Below, piece by piece: positions 1 to 5,027 of a DNA stretch of 5,532 nucleotides (position 1 is the first letter of the stretch; each line of letters starts with the position of its first letter). The notes beneath the pieces are model-generated. The model was not told the DNA's origin. It saw nothing but the letters and a program-made list of their open reading frames with translations, and did not search any database. The DNA lies in assembly GCA_946056345.1 (NCBI GenBank), contig CAMGJH010000090.1, positions 1 through 5,532 on the forward strand, given 5' to 3'. The DNA is from an uncultured Lentisphaeraceae bacterium (GTDB lineage: Bacteria; Verrucomicrobiota; Kiritimatiellia; RFP12; DVOR01). The position numbers and the translations under genes were made by a program.

Positions 1-66
1 ACCTCGAGGCGAACCCGCCCCTACCTCGAGGCCAACCCGGGCCTACCTCGAGGCGAACCCGGGGCG
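1..66. repeat. 22-bp tandem repeat, three units, open at the left edge
   Basis: Three consecutive 22-base units start at 1, 23 and 45. Each begins ACCTCGAGG followed by C/G-rich sequence with a central AACCCG. Units differ at only a few positions (for example G versus C at the eleventh base). Every unit carries the 8-bp palindrome CCTCGAGG (2-9, 24-31, 46-53). Because the window starts inside the array, the true copy number is unknown. The period is not a multiple of three and no convincing gene covers it, so it looks like an intergenic repeat. Function unknown. Confidence 0.85.
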
Positions 67-75
67 GATGCGCCA

Positions 76-94
76 GAGGCCGGGCGCCGGCCTC
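76..94. repeat. Perfect 8-bp inverted repeat with 3-nt loop
   Basis: GAGGCCGG at 76-83 pairs perfectly with CCGGCCTC at 87-94 around the loop GCG. Such a GC-rich hairpin would be very stable in RNA or single-stranded DNA. No T-run follows on either strand, so it is not a classical intrinsic terminator. It could still end or protect the transcript of an upstream gene outside the window, or be part of the neighbouring repeat element. Confidence 0.7.
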
Positions 95-126
95 CCCACC
101 CCCAATCTCTCCGTCGCGGCACGCGC

Positions 127-192
127 GCTGTCCGCTGTCGGCTGTCGGCTGTCCGCTGTCGGCTGTCCGCTGTCGGCTCTCCACCGCTGTCC
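127..192. repeat. Heptanucleotide tandem repeat (GCTGTCS)
   Basis: Seven exact heptamers GCTGTC(C/G) run head to tail from 127 to 175. An eighth, degenerate copy (GCTCTCC) lies at 176-182. After a 3-base interruption there is one more GCTGTCC at 186-192. The seventh base switches between C and G in the order C,G,G,C,G,C,G. The array ends 14 bases before the proposed -35 box of coaD. It resembles in kind the heptameric short tandem repeats known from cyanobacterial intergenic regions, but no relationship is claimed. Confidence 0.9.
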
Positions 193-206
193 GCTTCCAC
201 CGGCAC

Positions 207-237
207 TTGCGCATTCTTGGCAGGAATGTGCTATACT
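207..237 (+). promoter_or_regulatory. Promoter for the coaD-to-acpP cluster
   Basis: A near-consensus -10 box TATACT lies at 232-237, preceded by TGC (229-231), which makes an extended -10. The best -35 candidate is TTGCGC at 207-212, giving a long 19-base spacer that the extended -10 could compensate for. TTGGCA at 217-222 is too close. The start site expected 6-8 bases downstream of the -10 box falls at about 244, at or next to the coaD ATG at 245. The same TGC-plus-hexamer arrangement occurs at the two tRNA promoters in this window. Confidence 0.65.
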
Positions 238-244
238 GCGCGGT

Positions 245-796
245 ATGAAAGAGACCACTGCGGTTTATCCCGGAACCTTTGACCCGATGACGATGGGCCA
301 CTTCGACTTGATTTGCCGGAGTGCGTCGCTCTTTGACCACCTGATTGTGGCGGTGGCGGGCATCTCGCCCAAGCCGACGCGGCTCTTTGGCATTGAGGAG
401 CGTCTGGCGATGGTACACGAGTGCCTGCGCGAGGGGAAGATCACCAACGCCACGGTCCTGCCGCTGGATTGCCTGCTGGTGGAGTTCTGCCGGCGGAACA
501 ATGTGCGCGCGGTGGTGCGCGGGTTGCGCGCATATAGCGACTTTGAGTACGAGTTCCAGATGGCGCTCACGAACCGTCAGCTGGCCCCGGAGATCGAAAC
601 CCTCTTCCTGATGCCCAACGAAGAGCACAGCTATATCACCGCCTCGACCGTGCGCGAGGTGGCGCGGTATGGCGGGAAGACCGAACACTTTGTGCCCGCG
701 TGCGTGGAACGGCACTTGCGCGACTATTTGGCCGCGCACCCCGAACAGCGAATCCAGGGAGGTTCTGGTGGAAACGCCGGCGCGTTTGATCGTTGA
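245..796 (+). CDS. coaD: Phosphopantetheine adenylyltransferase
   Basis: CoaD transfers AMP from ATP to 4'-phosphopantetheine, giving dephospho-CoA, the penultimate step of CoA synthesis in the cytoplasm. The 183-residue product has the nucleotidyltransferase signature YPGTFDPMTMGH (residues 8-19, catalytic His19), RGLRAYSDFEYE (92-103) and ITASTVREVA (131-140). The residue before the conserved GH is Met, where E. coli CoaD has Asn. ATG 245 is chosen because the family starts just ahead of YPGTFDP; an in-frame ATG at 68 would translate the heptamer repeats. The E. coli protein is 159 residues. Here a tail of about 20 Gly/Ala-rich residues follows the aligned end and overlaps the start of the next gene. 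No Shine-Dalgarno precedes ATG 245 and the promoter lies directly upstream, so the mRNA may be leaderless. The function call is secure. Confidence 0.96.
   Translation: MKETTAVYPGTFDPMTMGHFDLICRSASLFDHLIVAVAGISPKPTRLFGIEERLAMVHECLREGKITNATVLPLDCLLVEFCRRNNVRAVVRGLRAYSDFEYEFQMALTNRQLAPEIETLFLMPNEEHSYITASTVREVARYGGKTEHFVPACVERHLRDYLAAHPEQRIQGGSGGNAGAFDR
756..762 (+). promoter_or_regulatory. Ribosome binding site deciding the GTG start of the DUF177 gene
   Basis: AGGGAGG lies inside the 3' end of coaD, five bases ahead of GTG 768. It is the strongest Shine-Dalgarno match in this region. It supports GTG 768 over the in-frame ATG at 669, which would add 33 residues that are only an out-of-frame reading of coaD. 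Confidence 0.8.
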
Positions 797-1256
797 CCTC
801 GGTCGGCTGGACGAGGGCCGCCACGAGCACCTGAAGGGCGTGCTCGCGCGCGAGCTCTTGGAGCTGGAAGATCTTGCGCAGGTCCGCCCCGCCGGCGGGC
901 TGGAATACGACTTGGCGTGCGAGCTGCTCCCGGAGAATGAGTTGCTCGTCCGCGGCACCCTTTCCCTGCCCTGCGCCTGTATTTGCGGGCGTTGCGGGGG
1001 AGATTTCGAAGCCGTTTTCGCCGAGCAGGACTACTGCGAGGCATTCAATGTGGCGGGCCTTGAGCGGCTCGACTTGACGGAAAGCGTGCGAGAAGGTATT
1101 ATTCTCGCCCTTCCTTCGTATCCGATTTGCAAGGAAGCATGCCTGGGCCTCTGCCCCCATTGCGGCAAAAACCTCAATGAGGGCCCCTGCGCCTGCGCGG
1201 AAGGTGGAGGTGCCTCCCCCTTCGCCGCGCTGGATCAGTTCGAGCCCCTGGCATAA
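768..1256 (+). CDS. DUF177 (YceD) family metal-binding protein
   Basis: The 162-residue product belongs to the DUF177/YceD family, which almost always sits directly before rpmF. In bacteria and plastids the family has been linked to 23S rRNA accumulation and large-subunit assembly; the biochemical role is not settled. Family features visible here are a central Cys-rich strand ending CGRCGGDF (residues 73-80), the segment LDLTESVREGIILALP (101-116), and the C-terminal block C-x3-C-x3-C-P-x-C-G-x-NLN (Cys121, 125, 129, 132) followed by Cys141 and Cys143. The central segment has four closely spaced cysteines (69, 71, 73, 76), so a zinc-bound fold is likely. Translation starts at GTG with a strong Shine-Dalgarno and overlaps coaD by 29 bases in another frame, which suggests translational coupling. 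rpmF follows after 35 bases. Confidence 0.9.
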   Translation: METPARLIVDLGRLDEGRHEHLKGVLARELLELEDLAQVRPAGGLEYDLACELLPENELLVRGTLSLPCACICGRCGGDFEAVFAEQDYCEAFNVAGLERLDLTESVREGIILALPSYPICKEACLGLCPHCGKNLNEGPCACAEGGGASPFAALDQFEPLA

Positions 1257-1291
1257 CCCGGCAAAGTCTTAGAGAAAGAAAGAGAGATAAC

Positions 1292-1471
1292 ATGGCAGTT
1301 CCTAAACGTAAGAAGTCCAAAATGCGTGTCCGTCAGCGTCGCGCCCAGATCAAGGCCGCCGTCCCCGGGACCGTGACCTGCGAATGCGGTGCCACCCGCC
1401 TGGCCCATCGCGCGTGCCCCGCGTGCGGCAAGTACGACGGCCGTCAGGTCCTCGACGTCGCCGAGGCCTAA
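1292..1471 (+). CDS. rpmF: Large ribosomal subunit protein bL32
   Basis: This short gene encodes a 59-residue basic protein of the 50S subunit. It begins MAVPKRKKSK and continues with an Arg/Lys-rich arm, then VPGTVTCECG (residues 24-33), HRACPACGKYDGRQV (39-53). This is the zinc-ribbon type of L32, the same length and order as the Bacillus protein. The four cysteines are Cys30, Cys32, Cys42 and Cys45. The first knuckle is C-x-C, whereas zinc-ribbon L32 proteins normally have C-x2-C, so one residue is missing. No strong Shine-Dalgarno is present: a 17-base all-purine stretch at 1271-1287 lies ahead of ATG 1292 and must serve instead. The position between DUF177 and plsX is the classical one. 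Confidence 0.96.
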   Translation: MAVPKRKKSKMRVRQRRAQIKAAVPGTVTCECGATRLAHRACPACGKYDGRQVLDVAEA

Positions 1472-1519
1472 TCCCAAGAGCCGCCGGATGGAATCTGGCT
1501 TAAGCAAGGAGCGGAAATC

Positions 1520-2653
1520 ATGAGGATTGCATTGGATGCGATGGGCGGAGACAACGCCCCCTTCGAGATTGTTTGGGGAGGCGTTTTGGCCGCCGCACAG
1601 ACCGAAGATAGCATCATCCTCGTGGGTGATGAGAAGGCTATTCGCAAGTCCCTCAAGCACCGCCACCCCAAGATTCGCCCGATTCCCGACGTTGAGGCAC
1701 TGCTCAAGAGCGGCCGGCTCACCATCGTCCATACCGATGAAGCCATCGCGATGGATGATGCGCCGGCCGCCGCAGTTCGCCGCAAGAAGAACTGCTCCAT
1801 CAACGTCTGTATGCGGATGGTGAAGGAAGGGCAGGCCGATGCCGCCGTCTCCGCCGGCAACTCCGGCGCGATGGCCGCTTCCGCCCTCTTCATCCTCGGC
1901 CGCATCAAGGGGGTTGCACGCCCGGCCATCGCCACGGTGATGCCCACGTCCAACGCCTCGCGCCCGCTCCTGCTCTTGGATGCCGGCGCAAACACCGATT
2001 GTCACCACGAGTGGCTGCGCGAGTTCGCCGTGATGGGCGATATTTACAGCCGCCTGGTCCTCGGCCGCGAAGAGCCCACCATCGGCCTGATGAGCATCGG
2101 CACCGAAGATTGCAAGGGCAACGAGCTCACCAAGCACGCCTTCCCCCTCCTGCGCTCCTACACCCCGGGCATCTGCTTCAAGGGCAATGTCGAAGGGCAC
2201 GATGTCTTTGAGGGCGAAACCGATGTCATCGTCTGCGATGGCTTCATCGGCAATGTCATCCTCAAAACCTCCGAGAGCGCGGCCCACGCGATGGGCGGTT
2301 GGCTCAAGCGCATCATCAAGTCGAGCATCTGGTACAAGCTCGCCGCCATTCCCCTGATCCCCGCGCTCAAGACCTTTAAGCAGCACATGGATCCGGAAAT
2401 CTACGGCGGTGCGCCGCTCCTGGGCGTGCCCGGGGCTGTCATCATCACCCACGGCTCCTCCACCCACAAGGCCATCTTCTACGCCTGCCGCGCCGGCTCG
2501 CGCGCGGCCAAGCACAACGTCTCCCAGGCCATCGCCGAGCGCATCGCCGCCCTCCCCGAAGCCCCCCTGGATGAGGAGCTCGACGCCCTCCTCCACAACG
2601 CTTCGCAGCCTACCGCGCAAAATCCTGTTGAAAATGACGCGGAAAAGCGCTAG
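1520..2653 (+). CDS. plsX: Phosphate acyltransferase PlsX
   Basis: PlsX converts acyl-ACP and inorganic phosphate to acyl-phosphate, the acyl donor for PlsY in phosphatidic acid synthesis; it works at the inner face of the membrane. The 377-residue product shows the family hallmarks: MRIALDAMGGDNAP at the N-terminus, VSAGNSGAM (residues 110-118), LLDAGANTDC (152-161), IGTEDCKGNELTK (193-205), NVEGHDVFEGETDVIVCDGF (223-242) and YGGAPLLGVPGAVIITHGSS (295-314). The E. coli enzyme has 356 residues. The last 30 or so residues here (about 348-377) are a polar, probably disordered tail. AAGGAG at 1506-1511 is eight bases before ATG 1520. In many genomes fabH follows plsX; here fabD does, after 34 bases. 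Confidence 0.97.
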   Translation: MRIALDAMGGDNAPFEIVWGGVLAAAQTEDSIILVGDEKAIRKSLKHRHPKIRPIPDVEALLKSGRLTIVHTDEAIAMDDAPAAAVRRKKNCSINVCMRMVKEGQADAAVSAGNSGAMAASALFILGRIKGVARPAIATVMPTSNASRPLLLLDAGANTDCHHEWLREFAVMGDIYSRLVLGREEPTIGLMSIGTEDCKGNELTKHAFPLLRSYTPGICFKGNVEGHDVFEGETDVIVCDGFIGNVILKTSESAAHAMGGWLKRIIKSSIWYKLAAIPLIPALKTFKQHMDPEIYGGAPLLGVPGAVIITHGSSTHKAIFYACRAGSRAAKHNVSQAIAERIAALPEAPLDEELDALLHNASQPTAQNPVENDAEKR

Positions 2654-2687
2654 ACTATAGCCAAACCTACGAAAGGAAGACCGCATT

Positions 2688-3608
2688 ATGCTGAACGTTT
2701 TCTTCGCCGGACAAGGCGCCCAGTTCCCTGGGATGGGCAAGGATCTCGCCGAGAGCGATCCTGAGATTATGGCCCTCTTCGACCGGGCCAACGAAGTGCT
2801 CGGCTTCGACCTCAAGACCCTTTGCTTCGAAGGGCCCGCCGAGGCGCTCACCAAGTCCGACATCTGCCAGCCGGCCATCTTCACCGTCTCGATGGCTTGC
2901 TACACCGCCTTCAAGAAGCAGTGCCCCAACGCCAAGCCCGATGCCGTCGCCGGTCTCTCCCTCGGTGAGTGGACCGCCCTCTGCGCCGCCGGCGTGCTCG
3001 ACTTCGAGACCACCCTGCGCATCCTCCAGGCTCGCGGCAAGTATATGCAGGAAGCCTGCGAAGCCAAGCCCTCGGGGATGATCTCCATTATGGGTGCCAC
3101 GCCCGAGCAGCTCGCCTCCATCTGCGAAGGATCCGGCTGCACCGTCTCCAATATCAACTCCGATTCTCAGCAGGTCATCTCCGGCACCCACGAAGCCGTG
3201 GCCAAGGCTGCCGAACTCGCCACCGCCGCCGGCGTCAAGAACGTCGTCCTCCAAGTGGCCGGCGCCTTCCACTCGCCCTTTATGACCCCCGCCCGCGAGC
3301 GCCTCACTGAGTTCGTCAAGGACATCCCCTTCGCCGCACCGCAGTTCCCCGTCCTCTCCAACGCCACTGGCACCTTCCACGCCAACGATGGCGAGGCGAT
3401 CAAGGCCGCGATGATGGCCCAGGTCGATAGCCCCGTGCACTTCTCCGACTGCGTCAAGGCTGTCCAGAATCCCGGCGCCCTCTTCGCCGAGTTCGGTCCC
3501 GGCAAGGTCCTCTCCGGCCTCATCCGCCGCATCGACCGCGCCAACGCCGTCACCAACGTGCAGGACACCGCCACCCTGGCCGCCACCGCCGCCAAGGTCA
3601 ACGCATAA
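2688..3608 (+). CDS. fabD: Malonyl-CoA:ACP transacylase
   Basis: FabD moves the malonyl group from CoA to the phosphopantetheine arm of ACP, supplying the extender unit of type II fatty acid synthesis. The 306-residue length is typical. Visible active-site parts are GQGAQ (residues 8-12, oxyanion hole), GLSLGEW (89-95, nucleophile Ser91), Arg116 in ARGKYMQEA (expected to hold the malonyl carboxylate) and His195 in AGAFHSPFM. The nucleophile motif is usually GHSLGE; the Leu at position 90 is a variant that leaves the catalytic Ser-His pair intact. AAAGGAAG at 2672-2679 precedes ATG 2688. The gene is flanked by plsX (34-base gap) and fabG (26-base gap), consistent with one transcript. Codon third positions are strongly biased to C. 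Confidence 0.97.
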   Translation: MLNVFFAGQGAQFPGMGKDLAESDPEIMALFDRANEVLGFDLKTLCFEGPAEALTKSDICQPAIFTVSMACYTAFKKQCPNAKPDAVAGLSLGEWTALCAAGVLDFETTLRILQARGKYMQEACEAKPSGMISIMGATPEQLASICEGSGCTVSNINSDSQQVISGTHEAVAKAAELATAAGVKNVVLQVAGAFHSPFMTPARERLTEFVKDIPFAAPQFPVLSNATGTFHANDGEAIKAAMMAQVDSPVHFSDCVKAVQNPGALFAEFGPGKVLSGLIRRIDRANAVTNVQDTATLAATAAKVNA

Positions 3609-3634
3609 ACACCCCCTGAACCAAAGGAACCACT

Positions 3635-4399
3635 ATGTACGATTTCTCCGGTAAAGTCGCCCTCGTCACCGGCTCTGGTGGCGGAATTGGTCTGGCCACC
3701 GCCAAGGCCTTCGCCGAGTGCGGCGCCGATGTCGCCATCCTCGACTTCAACCCCGCCCTCCTCGAGAGCGCCAAGGAAGTCGTTGCCGCCTACGGCCACC
3801 GCGTCATCACCATCCAGTGCGATGTCTCCAAGGCCGACCAGGTTGAAGCCGCCGTCAAGACCACCGTCGAGCAGCTCGGCCGCCTCGACATCCTCGTCAA
3901 CAACGCCGGCATCACCCGCGACAACCTCCTCCTCCGGATGGACGAAGCCGAGTGGGATGCCGTCCTGGCCACCAACCTCAAGTCCGTCTTCCTCTTCTCC
4001 AAGGCCGTCATCCGCCCGATGGGCAAGAACAAGGGCCCCGATGGCAAGCCCTGCGGCGGCGTGATCATCAACACCGCCTCCGTCATCGGCCTCTTCGGCA
4101 ATGTTGGCCAGGCCAACTACGGCGCGGCCAAGGCCGGCGTTATCAACTTCACCAAGACCTTCTCCAAGGAATATGGCAAGAAGAAGATCCGCTGCAACGC
4201 CGTCGCCCCCGGCTTCATCAAGACCAAGATGACCGAGGTCCTCTCCCAGGAAGCCAAGGACGCAATGGCCAAGATGATTCCCCTCCAGGAACTCGGCGAG
4301 CCCGAAGACGTCGCCAAGGCCATCCGCTTCCTCGCCTCCGACGAAGCTTCCTACATCACCGGCCAAACCCTCGCCGTCAGTGGCGGTATGGCATTCTAA
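3635..4399 (+). CDS. fabG: 3-oxoacyl-ACP reductase
   Basis: FabG reduces 3-ketoacyl-ACP to 3-hydroxyacyl-ACP with NADPH, the first reduction of each elongation round. The 254-residue protein is a classical short-chain dehydrogenase: cofactor motif TGSGGGIG (residues 12-19), CDVS (62-65), NNAG (89-92), and the catalytic set Asn114, Ser149, Tyr162, Lys166 in NYGAAKAG. The end SYITGQTLAVSGGMAF matches the FabG C-terminus, which with the context separates it from other reductases of the superfamily. It is about ten residues longer than E. coli FabG (244); the excess lies in the Gly/Lys-rich stretch MGKNKGPDGKPCGG (129-142) just before the strand carrying Ser149. AAAGGAAC at 3623-3630 precedes ATG 3635. 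Codons are almost entirely C- or G-ending, as expected of a highly expressed gene. Confidence 0.96.
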   Translation: MYDFSGKVALVTGSGGGIGLATAKAFAECGADVAILDFNPALLESAKEVVAAYGHRVITIQCDVSKADQVEAAVKTTVEQLGRLDILVNNAGITRDNLLLRMDEAEWDAVLATNLKSVFLFSKAVIRPMGKNKGPDGKPCGGVIINTASVIGLFGNVGQANYGAAKAGVINFTKTFSKEYGKKKIRCNAVAPGFIKTKMTEVLSQEAKDAMAKMIPLQELGEPEDVAKAIRFLASDEASYITGQTLAVSGGMAF

Positions 4400-4418
4400 T
4401 CCCCCTTTCACCCACTCT

Positions 4419-4432
4419 CCGGCTGCGGCCGG
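4419..4432 (+). other. Small hairpin between fabG and acpP
   Basis: CCGGC (4419-4423) pairs with GCCGG (4428-4432) around the loop TCGC-type tetranucleotide TGCG. It lies in the 62-base gap before acpP, the largest gap between the fab genes of the cluster. No T-run follows, so termination is unlikely. A role in processing or protecting the acpP mRNA is possible but not shown. Confidence 0.4.
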
Positions 4433-4461
4433 GAATCTAAACAACCCAAGGAGTACAAAAC

Positions 4462-4704
4462 ATGTCCCTCGAACAGAAAGTCAAAGACATCATCGTTGAT
4501 CAGCTTGGCGTGGACGCCGCTCAGGTGGTTCCTGAAGCCTCCTTCATCGACGACCTCTCCGCCGACTCCCTCGATCAGGTCGAACTCATTATGGCCTTCG
4601 AAGAAGAATTCGGTGCTGAGATCCCCGACGAAGATGCCGAGAAGCTCACCACCGTCGGCTCCGTCATCAAGTACCTCCAGGAAAAGGGCATCTCCGCTGA
4701 GTAA
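4462..4704 (+). CDS. acpP: Acyl carrier protein
   Basis: The acyl carrier protein holds growing acyl chains on a 4'-phosphopantetheine arm and presents them to FabD, FabG, PlsX and the other synthase enzymes. The 80-residue, strongly acidic product contains [20 protein letters not shown] (residues 31-50). Ser36 in the DSL motif is the attachment site, at the same position as in E. coli ACP counted with the start Met. A good Shine-Dalgarno AAGGAG (4448-4453) lies eight bases before ATG 4462. The gene ends the cluster and is followed by a strong intrinsic terminator. fabF, which commonly follows acpP, is not present here. Confidence 0.98.
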   Translation: MSLEQKVKDIIVDQLGVDAAQVVPEASFIDDLSADSLDQVELIMAFEEEFGAEIPDEDAEKLTTVGSVIKYLQEKGISAE

Positions 4705-4734
4705 GCGCCTCTCCTTGAGCTCTTAAGAGATTAA

Positions 4735-4762
4735 AGCCGCGCTCCCGCGCGGCTCTCTTTTT
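4735..4762 (+). terminator. Intrinsic terminator after acpP
   Basis: AGCCGCGC (4735-4742) pairs perfectly with GCGCGGCT (4747-4754) around the loop TCCC. The downstream tract CTCTTTTT ends in five T residues (4758-4762). AGAGA at 4726-4730 could lengthen the stem with TCTCT across a bulge. It lies 30 bases after the acpP stop codon and separates the lipid cluster from the tRNA promoter. Confidence 0.92.
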
Positions 4763-4800
4763 GTCTTCCGGCCCGCCGGCGCGCACCAAGCCCCCGCGAC

Positions 4801-4847
4801 AATTCTACATTTCTTAACTTGCCTTTCTCGCTTGCGTTTGCTATACT
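4801..4847 (+). promoter_or_regulatory. Promoter of the tRNA-Lys/tRNA-Thr unit
   Basis: TTGCCT (4819-4824) and TATACT (4842-4847) are separated by exactly 17 bases, and TGC (4839-4841) adds an extended -10. The AT-rich stretch 4801-4818 directly upstream may act as an UP element, as is common for stable RNA genes. The predicted start near 4854 leaves a leader of about ten bases before the mature tRNA. Confidence 0.88.
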
Positions 4848-4863
4848 TCGAGCCACATTTAGT

Positions 4864-4939
4864 CGGCCTCTAGCTCAGTTGGTAGAGCACGGCACTTTTA
4901 ATGCTGGGGTCGCGGGTCCGAGCCCCGCGAGGCCGACCA
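4864..4939 (+). tRNA. tRNA-Lys(TTT)
   Basis: The 76-base gene folds as a full cloverleaf. The acceptor stem is CGGCCTC/GAGGCCG, the D-arm GCTC/GAGC, the anticodon stem CGGCA/TGCTG (one G-T pair), and the T-stem GCGGG/CCCGC. The anticodon TTT is at 4897-4899 in the loop CTTTTAA, the discriminator is A, and CCA is encoded (4937-4939). Two features are atypical. The T-loop reads TCCGAGC, so position 55 is C where a U (pseudouridine 55) is nearly universal. The first pair is C1-G72, where the E. coli and Bacillus lysine tRNAs have G1-C72. In addition, T at -1 and G at -2 could pair with A73 and C74. The gene still looks functional given its promoter and intact stems. Confidence 0.95.
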
Positions 4940-4951
4940 TTCCACGATCTC

Positions 4952-5027
4952 GCCAGTATAGCTCAGTTGGTAGAGCTACTGATTTGTAATCAGTGGGTCG
5001 GGGGTTCGAGTCCCTCTGCTGGCTCCA
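4952..5027 (+). tRNA. tRNA-Thr(TGT)
   Basis: The 76-base cloverleaf has acceptor stem GCCAGTA/TGCTGGC (one T-G pair), anticodon stem ACTGA/TCAGT and T-stem GGGGG/CCCTC with the normal loop TTCGAGT. The anticodon TGT is at 4985-4987, which reads ACA and possibly other Thr codons. The discriminator is T and CCA is encoded at 5025-5027. It starts 12 bases after the tRNA-Lys gene with no promoter between, so the two are very likely cotranscribed and cut apart by RNase P and 3' processing enzymes. Confidence 0.97.

Noticed and set aside
1..192. CRISPR array
   Set aside because: The repeats are directly tandem with no unique spacers, and the units of 22 and 7 bases do not fit a CRISPR repeat.
217..222. 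TTGGCA as the -35 box of the coaD promoter
   Set aside because: It is only nine bases from the -10 box, too close for sigma-70 type recognition.
68..244. N-terminal extension of coaD from ATG 68
   Set aside because: It would translate the heptamer repeats and the promoter, and the CoaD family begins just before YPGTFDP, which ATG 245 fits.
669..767. N-terminal extension of the DUF177 protein from ATG 669
   Set aside because: The added 33 residues are an out-of-frame reading of coaD, and GTG 768 has a strong Shine-Dalgarno at the right distance.
1235..2884. 549-residue open frame on the minus strand across plsX
   Set aside because: It is antisense to plsX, whose family motifs are certain. 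Strong C bias at third codon positions removes stops from the opposite strand, so long shadow frames are expected; the translation is low-complexity Gly/Ala/Asp-rich.
3167..4444. 425-residue open frame on the minus strand across fabD and fabG, and a similar one at 2667-3440
   Set aside because: Same cause as above: the Gly/Ala/Glu/Asp-rich translation mirrors C-ending codons on the + strand and shows no recognisable domain.
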